A stretch of 64,000 nucleotides of DNA, taken from Gonium pectorale. Its lineage: Eukaryota; Chlorophyta; Chlorophyceae; Chlamydomonadales; Volvocaceae. Each line of letters opens with the position of its first letter. Position 1 is the first letter of the stretch. A model generated the notes under the pieces. The model worked only from the letters and a program-made list of their open reading frames with translations, ran no database searches and was not told the DNA's origin. Location of the stretch: assembly GCA_001584585.1 (NCBI GenBank), contig LSYV01000023.1:771439-835438 (forward strand), given 5' to 3'. A program made the translations under genes and the position numbers. Shown in pieces: positions 1 through 9,037 of this stretch.

Positions 1-100
1 TACGTTACGGGTCGGGGACCACGTCCCNCGTACGACAACGTAGGTAGGTTGTGGTTCGTAATTACGTTCGTAATAATGTATGCTATACGAAGTTATTACG
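1..100. other. Mate-pair linker (loxP) contamination at contig edge
   Basis: Positions 76-83 read ATGTATGC, the loxP spacer, followed at 84-96 by the intact 13-bp loxP arm TATACGAAGTTAT and then TACG. The left arm (about 54-75) is degenerate, and bases 1-53 are poor-quality-looking sequence with an N at 28. This layout matches the Cre-lox circularisation linker used in 454 Titanium paired-end libraries (known from memory, not searched). Genuine coding sequence starts right after it at 101. I read it as untrimmed adaptor, not as a natural recombination site. Confidence 0.88.
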
Positions 101-3100
101 CGGCCACGTCGGCGGGGTCGGTCAGCAGCTTCTTGAAAGACTGCGGGCGGAGAGGTGGGAAAGGAGGCGAGGGAGGGGGATGATGGAGTTGGGAAACGGG
201 TCGCGACGCGAAACCCAAATTGCATGGATGAAGGAGGAACAGGGGGGGGGCAAGGGGGGGGCCACGGAGAGTGAGGAGGGTAAGAAGTGACGCATGCTCG
301 TTACGGTCCTAGAGCGGTGCGGTAGATCAGTGGGTGGGTGGTCGCAGAGCTGAGATGTCGGGATCATGAATGTGTGGGTGGTGGGGACGGTGGGCGGGAA
401 GGGGGCGCCCGCGACATGGGGCAGCAGCTTCAGTTCTGCGTGGCTGCCGAAGAGACTTACCGCCCTCGCACGTGCCTCTCAAGACCGCTACACGCGCGCC
501 ACACTTCGTTGTCTCCACTGCCACCGTTTGGAGCTCCCTTCCCCAGCGTCACGCGCTTCGGCTCGTTTGATCGTTACTACCAGCCCCAAACCCCCGGCTC
601 AGCTTGCCGACGGCGCGCCCCCGCGCCCCATCCACCCTCCCCTCCTTCGCCGCCCCCTCTCACACCTTGGTCGCGTCCAGCACGTTGTTGGAAAACTTGG
701 TGGCCAGCTGCGTGAGCTCCTGCTGGATGGCGTTGTAGCGCTCCTTGGCCTCACCCTGGGGGGTCGGTCGAGTGGGGTGGTTTGGGTGTGGTGGGTGGGA
801 AAGGGGGAGGGGGACCAAGAGGTTGGAAAGCGCTCTCATTGGACAAGGCCAAAAGCGCATGCCGTCCCGGTCCACCGCCCGTAGGGACAGTCCCATCCCG
901 GAAATCTAGTTTGAGGGCGATTCTTCCTTCCTCCCCTCCCCCCGCCCTTCCTCCCCCCTCCCCCCATCCGCCCCCCACCCCGTCCTTCCTCACCCACACC
1001 CCACCCCCCGTCCTTCCTCACCCACATCCCCCCCGTCCTCCCTCACTTACACCCCCCCCGGTCCTCCCTCTTCCTACCCCCCGCGCCGCACCTCCAGCGC
1101 CACGCCCCCCAGCACGAAGTCCCGCAGCTCGTTGTCCACGATGCGCTGCTGCGCGGCCGACAGCGACGACCACTCTGGGCCGTCACGGAGCGCCTTGAAC
1201 GCCGTGTACAGCGGCCTGGGGGGGCGGGGTTGATTAGGGGGAGTGAGTTGGGGCGGGGCGGGGTAGGGTGGTGTGCGCGGGCTTCTCCGTCCGTGGGCGG
1301 GCTGATCGGTGCAGTGCCGGGTGGCGCCGTCCGGTTGGCAGGGTGTGTGTGGGACCGCAGGTTCGGTGTGGGGAGTGCACCGTACCGGCACTCGGCAGCT
1401 CTGTCCTACGGCTAGCGGGGCAGTTGGGGCGACGAGGGTGCATGGGGGGGGGGGCAAGAGGCCTGCCTCCGTGTCAAGCCCCAAGGCTCAGCTATCTCCC
1501 TGTACCTCCTCCGCTTCGGCACCCATCCGCCCACCGCCCTAAACCCACCTGCCTCGCCCTCGGCGACTCGCCGCACACGCCGCCCATCGTAACCGCCCAC
1601 CCACCAGAGTCCAAGCCGAGGTCGGCTTGGACTCGAGCGCAGTGCCCCAGCTGCTCGCCCCCACGAGAAGCCCGCTCGAGGCTGCCGCAAGGCCCGTACC
1701 CGAGCTGCCGCCGCCAGCGCCGCCGCCGCTGCCACCGTCACCGGCGCCGCCACACCGCTGGTAGGACCGCAGCGCCTTCCCGCAGCCGCCCCAAGCCCCC
1801 ACCCCACCCCGCCCCCGGCCCCCGACCCGCACCCACTTGCTCTGGCTGAGGCGCAGCGAGAGCTTGACGTTCTCCGGCTGCACCTCCTCCACCGCCTTGC
1901 GCAGCTCGGGGCTGTCCTTGACGCCCTGGGGAGGGCGTGCGTGTGTGCGTGTGCGTGTGCGTGTGCGTGCAGGTATGTGTGTAAGAGAGCGTGTGGAGGG
2001 GTGTGTTACGTCATGCGAATGTGCGTGCGTGCTTGGAGAGGTGTGTGTGTAGCGGGATGGGTGTTGTAATGGATTGGTGGTAGGGGCCCGCGTTCAGCGG
2101 TTGCACGCGTGCTCGCACGAGTGCCTACGTGAGAGTAGGCGCCTCGCGGGGCGCCCGCTGATTCGCCGCACCGTCCCTGCCCAAGGTGGCTCATCGGCTC
2201 AGCGGCTCCTCCGGGACCGCCCGCTCTGCGTCGGCCGGCCGCACACACCCAGCTGGGGCGGTCGAGCCGCGGTCGAGCCAACGGACGACCGCGCGCTGCG
2301 CTCGTGTCGCGTGGCCCCTCACCCCACCCCGAGGCCGCCCTGCCCCGCCTCCACCCCGCCTGCGCGCCGCCCCCGACACGGCCCCACCTTGAGGTGGCTG
2401 ACGATGCCCCAGATGCGCTGGTGGCGGTCGCCGATCCGCTCCAGCGGCTCCACCAGGCCGCCCCAGCTGGGCTGGCAGCCCACCACCGCCGCCTCCAGGG
2501 CGTCGATCTCGGAGTGCAGCTCCGCCAGCAGCCGCCGCACGCCGGGCACCACGTGCTCCGGCTTGATGGCGTCAAAGTGGGGGAAGCTTACGTCCTGCGC
2601 GGCAGAGGGGTGAGGGGACAGCCGGTTTTGAGGAGCAGGAAGGGCGGGGTAAGACGGGAAACGGGCGGGGGGGAGGGTGACGTGCGGAGAAGGGTGTGGA
2701 CGGGGGGCGGGGCAGAATTCGGGTTGACGAGGACGCTCAGGTGGTGGTGGGTAGGAAAGGGGCAGTTGGGTTCACAAGGGATTGTGGACGGCCGGGGGAG
2801 TGGTGGGAGGACGAAACCAATGGCATTGGTCGGGAGGAGAGGGGGAGGGAGTCCCAGAGTGCGTATTGGTTCCCCTCCCTCCGTCCATACAACAATCACA
2901 CAATTTAGTGTGTGCATTCCCGTCCACCGACCCGCGGGTCGGCGGTCGGCGGGTCACACGGAACCGGCACCACGTGCATCGGCGCCGCAGGACCCGCCCC
3001 GCTGTGCCCAGCTGCACGGCCCTACAGGGCGCCTGGGGCCGCGTGTCGCGTTGAGCCGCGGCTATTGGGGGCGGCAATGCACCGATGAGCAAACGCACTG

Positions 3101-3762
3101 AGCGGCGGGCAGCCGGACGTAACTCGTGGACCTCAGGCGCGACTTGCCCCGGTGGTCCCAACCGTCAACACCACACAGCGCAAACGCAGCGCGTGCAGCT
3201 TTGCCGGGGTTACATACCAGGGCGTCCCTAACACCTTGACGCGCCTTGGGAACGCCCTCAGCAGATGCAGAACAAGTGCCCTGGGAGTCCCGATCCCGCC
3301 ATGCCAACCGGCCCCGCTCTGGCGCCTTCGGGCGGCAGGGAGCGGCCCCATTGCCGCCACTGCATGGAGACCAGGCCGTGGAGCTGAGGGGCGCTGACTA
3401 AACACATCCCGTGCCCTACTACGCGCACTCGGATGGACACCCATGCGCTTTCCTCAACCCCTTGTCGCACACCACAACCCACTCTTTGCATTGCAGGGCA
3501 CCCAGAATCCGATGCATTGAATGCGCGGATCAAAGTGCGCCGGATCGGGACTGTAATCCAGAGCGCCCGACCCGTCAGACGCAGTGGTCGGCCTTACCGC
3601 CAACAGCGGGTTGGCATCGCCCGCAGCATCGACCTCCACTGCGGTCGCCGCCTCCACGGCAGCCGCCTCGGTGGCCATGTTGCGGCTGCGGGAGCGCCAG
3701 AGCAGGGGGCAGGAAGGTCGTGAGGCCAGGGGGCCGGAGGGTTTGACTGGCACGGGGTGCAT
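101..3762 (-). CDS. M3 family oligopeptidase (thimet/organellar oligopeptidase), 5' part only
   Basis: Zinc metallopeptidase of family M3 (oligopeptidase A/TOP/OOP type), which degrades short peptides such as cleaved transit peptides in organelles or cytosol. Six exons are visible: 3762-3598, 2594-2388, 1925-1837, 1215-1092, 755-666 and 140-101, all phase-compatible. Recognisable N-terminal family blocks are HFDAIKPEHVVPGV, ENVKLSLRLSQSK, PLYTAFKALRDGPEW and ATKFSNNVLDATK, then SFKKLLTDPADV in the last partial exon. About 238 residues of an expected 700 or so are present; the HExxH zinc site lies beyond the contig end. The ATG at 3762 is preferred because it adds an Arg/Ser/Pro-rich, acid-free leader like an organellar transit peptide; the ATG at 3678 would remove it. 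The start choice is inference; the family call is firm. Confidence 0.9.
1941..1970. repeat. GTGTGC simple repeat in intron
   Basis: Alternating GTGTGC units in the intron between the second and third oligopeptidase exons. A simple microsatellite with no visible function. Confidence 0.7.
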
Positions 3763-5685
3763 GGTACGTGTCAGGAACCGGAAAGGCAAGCAGTCATGAG
3801 GTGTTGCGCGTGTTTCACGGCCAAGATGCACACGAAGTAACCAGCAAAGATGCAATGCAAGAACATAGATCCGCAGAAAATGCGGTCCCCCAGAGAGCGG
3901 GAAGCTGTGGTGAACCAGGGCTTTCCGTTGATCACCACAACCCCGCGCTCCCATTGCCACAGGAAAGAACGTGAAAGTTCCCAAACTGCTTGTGATCCCC
4001 GTCGCCAAAAGGTGTTTAATGACCACACACATCGACTCCCGCAAGATCACCGTGGGCGAACCGACATGCGACTTTGATGGTCCGCCGTGGTCATTTGAGA
4101 TCAATACGGTGCTTACCTCTTCAGGTAACGCTGGGGGGCGAGAGCGACTGTGGAGATGGAGTGGCCAAGACCAGCAGCGAAGGCAGGTGAGCGCGACGAA
4201 GAGGTAACCAGACTGTTTCCAGAGACCGGAGTAACGCCCGAAAGACGCGAGTGAACGGCGACGAGCGACCTGCTGAGTGAGGTGCGTTGGCGGAGACTAC
4301 GGCCAAGGGACGAGGCAACGCGCATCATGAAAGGTAGGGTGCAACAGCTCAGCGACACGCAGAATGTCTGGTGTCTTACAATCCAACCCAGTTCGCGACG
4401 ACCAAACACTCAGCGTGCGGGTTCCGGAGCGTGACATGCGTATGACCTCGGATGACCCACCTCAAATCCTCGTGTCTTATCGGGGCAGCCCACTGCAACT
4501 AGAGGGTTATGGTTCCCATACATCAGGCACCTGTCAGACACAGCTGCCCCGGCAGGTCCAATGGCCTTCATGTCCAGTAAATGCAAGCAGGCCGGCAAAC
4601 ACGAGCCACGAATGAATTGCTAGGCAATCTGCACCCCTCCCCCCACATACACGCGCCCACTTGAGGTGGGCCGCGCCGTTAGCGCCTGCGGCCCTGCACG
4701 GCTGGCACGGCCGGCTAAGACGAGTAGATGCGACTGCATCGCATACAACACCGGCCACACCGGCTCTGTAACTCTGTGTCGTACAACCGCCGTACAATCT
4801 GGGTCACGGCACGGTGCCACATCACGATGCAGGCCGATGAGGCCAGTCATGCCCGCTCCTCGCTTGCCAGGAAATGCAACGCGGACCAAGGCGGCATTGC
4901 AGGGCAGGGCCGGCAGGACGGCCCCCGGGCTCCAACGCTCTGCCCGACTGCGCACGCATCGCCGGCAAGTCAAACATCAAGACAAACGAATGGCACGCGA
5001 GGCGGAAAGAGCCATCCTGCGCTTCCTGCCATTGAATGTACCGGATTGCACCGGAACCTCGCTCAACCCCACGTCCCAGCCGTGGCATACGGCAGCTCCT
5101 CGACCCCTTGCCGAAAAGGCCGCCTTACTCGGCCCATGGGTAGGAGCCCTGCCTGCTGGTATCACTGCTCTGCTATGGAACACGCTGGCCGCACGTGTCA
5201 GGTCATTGGATGCGATCCTGCTCACAAAACCACTGCCCTTTCTATGTACTAAGGGCGACAGCAATCATCGAGTTTGCATTTGCCCCGCTCTGTGCCGCTG
5301 CTGCACCATGCGCCCCCCCCCCCACACGCCTACAACTCCACTTAGACCGCCATTACTCTTACTCTTGAGTGCGCGACCCGTTTCCCTTCTTTATTACCCC
5401 CACCCCACCCGCAGCAATACGCAGGTACCGTACACAGCCAACGGCCCCTGCCCACCATCAGGCCCCGGCCGGCGCCCCGGCCGGCCCCCCACCGCACCGC
5501 ACCGCGCACCGCCCCACCAGGGCGACCACCAGGTGGGCGGGCCGGCAAAGGCTGTACGGCAGGCGTGTGGGACACAAGCCTCACGCCCCCCCCGCGCCAC
5601 TGGCCCCTCCTGTGTAGGCCAAGCTCCTGAAGCCCCTCTGGTAGAACGCTTTGTAGACGTTGGCCGCCGGCCCCCTTCCCACGAA
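3763..5685. other. Spacer between two minus-strand genes
   Basis: It holds the upstream region of the oligopeptidase and the 3' untranslated region of the glycosyltransferase. Open frames here (for example the plus-strand frame running from 4666 into the next gene) show no family motif and are antisense or non-coding. One in-frame segment just after the glycosyltransferase stop is described in the findings. Confidence 0.6.
4376..4380 (-). terminator. Candidate poly(A) signal TGTAA (minus strand)
   Basis: TTACA on the plus strand is TGTAA on the minus strand, the usual polyadenylation signal of volvocine algae. It lies about 1.3 kb past the glycosyltransferase stop, which is long for a 3' UTR, so the assignment is tentative. 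Confidence 0.3.
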
Positions 5686-6993
5686 TCACGTGTCCGCCAG
5701 CCCCAACAGCTCCTTCATGACCGGCTCCTTCTCCCGTATGCCGACACTGCCCAGGGGCGCCGTGGCATGGACCACCACAGCCGAGCCGAGCTTGCCCTCT
5801 TGCCCGCCCTCGCCCCCGCCCTCCGCCCCTCTGTCGCCGGCTCCGCACAGGGTCACGAAGCGGCCCGGCGGCAGCGCCACAAGCCGCAGTCCCAGCGCGC
5901 CCGCGCAGTGCGGCATGAAGGCCGCGAAGCGCGCCCGCTCGTGCACCTCGTCGGGCGGCGCGCCGGCGATCGCCCGCTTGGACATGTCGAGGAGGAGCGA
6001 GTAGACGCAGCGCAGGACGCCGGGGGTGCTGCGGAAGAAGGCTATTCCCGTGTTGCAGTTGAGGGGACCCGAAGCGGTGGCCTCGGCGCTGGCGTTGGCG
6101 TCCGTGGCGGCGGTTGCGTCTGCGGCAGTTGCGTCCCCATCGTCGGCGAGGCGTCGGCGCCGCTTCAGCGCAGGCTCGTCTGCGCTGTCCGGCTGCTGCG
6201 CTTCGCCAGCGGAGCCGTTAATCGCTGCCTCCTCCCCCTTCTCCCCTTCCTCCTCCTCATCTTCCTCCTCTTCGGGCTCACTCCATGCTGCTGCCGGCGA
6301 GCCGCACGGCGCCGTCGCCGTGGTGAACGCGATGTCGGCGCCCGTGGCCAGCAGCTCGGGAAACGGGTTCCCCAGGAACACCACGTCGGCGTCCACCCAC
6401 AGCACGTCCGTGTTGGCGGTCAGCGCGTTGACAATGTGCTTGAGCTTGGACATGCCGAAGGCCACGGCGTGGAAGTCCGGGAAGCGCTTGTCGCCGTCGT
6501 CCAGCCCGCTGGATCCATCGGTGTTGCACTGGTTGCCGTACAGCTGTTGCAGCCGCTTGCAGGCCGCCACGGCCTCGTGCGTGGCGCCCACCACGACCGT
6601 GTTTATGGCGAGGCTGCGGTTAGCCGCGCCGCCTGTGTCGTGGGGCCCGCCGGGCAGCTCGACGCGGTGCAGGCTCTCGAGGAGCAGCGGCACGAGCCGG
6701 TTCATGGCCAGCGTGTTGGCGAGGGTGAGGATAGTGTAGGTGCGGACGCACTCGTCGTGCGAGGTGGCCTGCCCGGCGTGCTCGCCGGGAGCGTAGGGGG
6801 CGCGGCATGCGCGGATGTTGTCCAGGAAGTAAGCGTCCGGGTATCGGGGGCCTTCGCGCGATACCGTCTGCTGAGCTGCCTCGCTGAGGTTGAGGAGCGG
6901 GCGGAAGAGGGGGTACTTTGAGACGGGCGCCTGGGCGGCCTCCCCATGGCAGCTGGCGTACACGAGCGTAGCAATGCAAGTGAGCACGAGCAT
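5686..6993 (-). CDS. Secreted/Golgi nucleotide-diphospho-sugar transferase (PF03407-like)
   Basis: Single-exon protein of 435 residues. The first ATG is at 6993; the frame is open two codons further upstream, but that codon is GTG. It starts with a hydrophobic signal or anchor segment (MLVLTCIATLVYASCHG). The core shows the nucleotide-diphospho-sugar transferase pattern: DTVLWVDADVVFLGNPFP-like sequence with the DxD motif at residues 201-203, which would bind metal and nucleotide sugar, then CNTGIAFFRSTP around 312-323 and a closing VVVHAT block. Between them sits an acidic then KRRRR-containing low-complexity insert (about 238-305). Family members add sugars to cell-wall or secreted glycoproteins; the acceptor cannot be read from the sequence. 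A TATATATA at 7118-7125 is a plausible promoter element. The frame stays open for 31 codons after the TGA stop. Confidence 0.85.
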   Translation of the reverse strand: MLVLTCIATLVYASCHGEAAQAPVSKYPLFRPLLNLSEAAQQTVSREGPRYPDAYFLDNIRACRAPYAPGEHAGQATSHDECVRTYTILTLANTLAMNRLVPLLLESLHRVELPGGPHDTGGAANRSLAINTVVVGATHEAVAACKRLQQLYGNQCNTDGSSGLDDGDKRFPDFHAVAFGMSKLKHIVNALTANTDVLWVDADVVFLGNPFPELLATGADIAFTTATAPCGSPAAAWSEPEEEEDEEEEGEKGEEAAINGSAGEAQQPDSADEPALKRRRRLADDGDATAADATAATDANASAEATASGPLNCNTGIAFFRSTPGVLRCVYSLLLDMSKRAIAGAPPDEVHERARFAAFMPHCAGALGLRLVALPPGRFVTLCGAGDRGAEGGGEGGQEGKLGSAVVVHATAPLGSVGIREKEPVMKELLGLADT

Positions 6994-7117
6994 GTTCACA
7001 ATATTGTCTCGCGTTCTATGCCATTAGGCTTACATTCGGGTCACATCCTTGTGCGGGTTCTAATTCAAATTCTTAAGGTTCAAGTCGCTTCTTCGGTGGT
7101 AACGCGTTAGGTTACGC

Positions 7118-7125
7118 TATATATA
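7118..7125 (-). promoter_or_regulatory. Candidate TATA box of the glycosyltransferase gene
   Basis: Perfect TATATATA about 125 bp upstream of the ATG at 6993, in an AT-richer patch (7020-7130) that stands out from the GC-rich surroundings. Being palindromic it has no strand of its own; the minus-strand gene is the nearest downstream start. Confidence 0.4.
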
Positions 7126-7504
7126 GGCATATACGCTCAATGTCAAACCCAATGTAATATGCGAAGCACAGCGTTCTGGCATGTACTACATGCACGGCAC
7201 GTGCCGTCATCCCTGACCACGAGCCAGGTATGTGCCGACGGTACATACCACCCGCAGCTGCCGCGCTGGGTGAATCGAGGATGTACTGTCATCCGATCAC
7301 AGACACCGGCTGGACAATGCCTTGGTCCCATGGTGGCCCGTGCGTGCGAGTGATGTCCCCAAAGGCCCCGCCCTTTCCAGTGCCAGGACCTCAGCAGCGC
7401 GTTTAGCACCTGCGCAAGAGATCGGGTACGGCGTGACGAGCCCAAAGCGCGGGGGAAGGGGATCGAGGGCGGAGTGCGCCGTTCAAATCAACCTGCATAG
7501 GTTA

Positions 7505-7531
7505 GGGGATAGAGGGTAAGGGGGTAAGGGG
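7505..7531 (+). other. Potential G-quadruplex motif
   Basis: Four runs of three or more G (7505-7508, 7514-7516, 7520-7524, 7528-7531) separated by loops of 5, 3 and 3 bases, two of which are TAA. It fits the canonical G3+N1-7 pattern. Function unknown; it lies between two divergently transcribed genes. Confidence 0.5.
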
Positions 7532-9037
7532 ATATGTGTGAAAGCGTTAACGGCAGGTCAAGCAAGGAGCCCTGCCGCCGCTCGTGCAACATCCATAGGG
7601 AGGGCCAGCAGATAGCCTTGGCCGAGTCCGAAGTCCGAGGCGCGGGGAAGGGCCGGGGGGGGGTGGAGTGCTAGGCAAGTGGACCAGAAGGACGGGGCGG
7701 ACGAGGAAGGGGGCACCTCCACCCAGACGTGAAAGCAGGACACACGGTGGGGCGAGCAAAGCAGACAGCACACCAACGCTCTATTGAGCTGTCGTTTTAG
7801 TACCAGTGTCGCGTCAACTCCCGTTCGGCCGCGCATCCCGCAACAGCCGCGGCGGCAGGCACTAATGGCGACGCTTAGCGCGGTGCAAACAATCCCGCTG
7901 GCGTGCCATTTAGCATCCATGCTCAGTAACAGAATGCCGCCAGGAGAGCAACATCCACTGTACTACCTTTGACGAGCGCGCAACACCTCTTCCTTTTGCG
8001 CCCCGAATCTCCGCTGCGCACAAGCTACAATGACTTCAGTCGCGGCCTTGTGACAATGACATGTGACAAAGAACATTCAGCAAGCTAGCTGACGTGTGTA
8101 GTGTTCTTGCTTGGCGCCGAGCAGAAATGGCCGACGCTGAAGGAGTTGTTTCATATCGCTGGGAGGCATTCAACCGGTGGTGCGACGAGTATGCGGACCG
8201 GCACGCTGGAATGAAGCCCAAGGTGGAGGACGTGAGAAGGTAAATGGCGTGCTTTGCGGCAATGGTAGGGTACGCAATAGGCTGGCAGCAGGATGCAGGA
8301 CTTCCTGCGGGAGACAATTTTTGCGCCGTCGAATGCGCAACACTCTGACGACCCTGACCGCGAGGCGGCAGCCGCTTGCGGCGACCTTGTGTGCATGAGT
8401 GGGCCTCATTGCTGAGGATGGGCTTGGCCGGGCCGCTTTGCAAGAGGAGGTTTTCGCGGTGCCGGCGCGCAACACTCGCGCCCCCATCCTGGCTTGGGCT
8501 AGCGCTCTTACGCCTACCAAAATACTTGGGAACTCATGCAGCAACTTTTGCGCAGCTGCTTGCGCTCCCTTGCGGCCGTTGCTTTGGTGCTTCCAAGCAC
8601 GTTGACTGCCCGCGCTTTGCTCTAGCAGGCTTCTTCAACGATCAGAGCATTCTCTCAAATTTGCCTATCGACGTTTCCCGTGCGCTCGTAGGTGGCACCG
8701 CGAAAACGCCGAGAAAGTCTGGCCCGATAGCGCCTGCCGCCCTTCGGTCTTTCTGGCAGTCAGCCACAACAAGGGACGAAGGTGAGGGACGGGCATCAGT
8801 GGCTCAGTGGCCCTGCCGCTCAGCTTACGCTCACTTTCTGACTGCGACATGCGCTCAAAAGTAACCCCGCCTGCCCCGAACTTACCGCGGCTTCAGAGTA
8901 CGCGGGCACAAGACATGCGAATATTACAAGCGATACCGCGCTGGCAAAGCGGCGGAGCAGCAGGTTCGTGGGGGTGTGTCTTGGGTGTTGCGACCAGTGC
9001 GTTTGACCTTTGCCGCAAATGCACATTGCATGTCGGC

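Larger units (their letters stand above)
6994..9037. other. Divergent intergenic region
   Basis: Upstream region shared by the minus-strand glycosyltransferase and the plus-strand hypothetical gene. It contains a TATA-like octamer and a four-run G-tract. A minus-strand open frame at 7558-7920 and plus-strand frames at 8376-8864 have mixed codon use and no recognised motif. No gene is supported. Confidence 0.55.

Noticed and set aside
54..100. Natural loxP/recombination site
   Set aside because: It is a terminal, partly degraded linker followed at once by coding sequence; adaptor carry-over explains it better.
5686..5688. TGA as selenocysteine in the glycosyltransferase
   Set aside because: Green algae do make selenoproteins, but this enzyme family has no Sec member that I know of and no catalytic role is expected at the C-terminus.
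4666..6921. 751-codon plus-strand open frame
   Set aside because: It is antisense to the intronless glycosyltransferase; long mirror frames are common in GC-rich coding DNA and no motif is present.
7558..7920. Minus-strand 120-codon gene
   Set aside because: Codon use is unlike the real genes of the window and no domain is recognisable.
8376..8864. First exon of the hypothetical gene ending at the GTGAGG near 8781
   Set aside because: The donor looks good, but the phase does not match the acceptor near 9115, and the frame that would match has an upstream stop.
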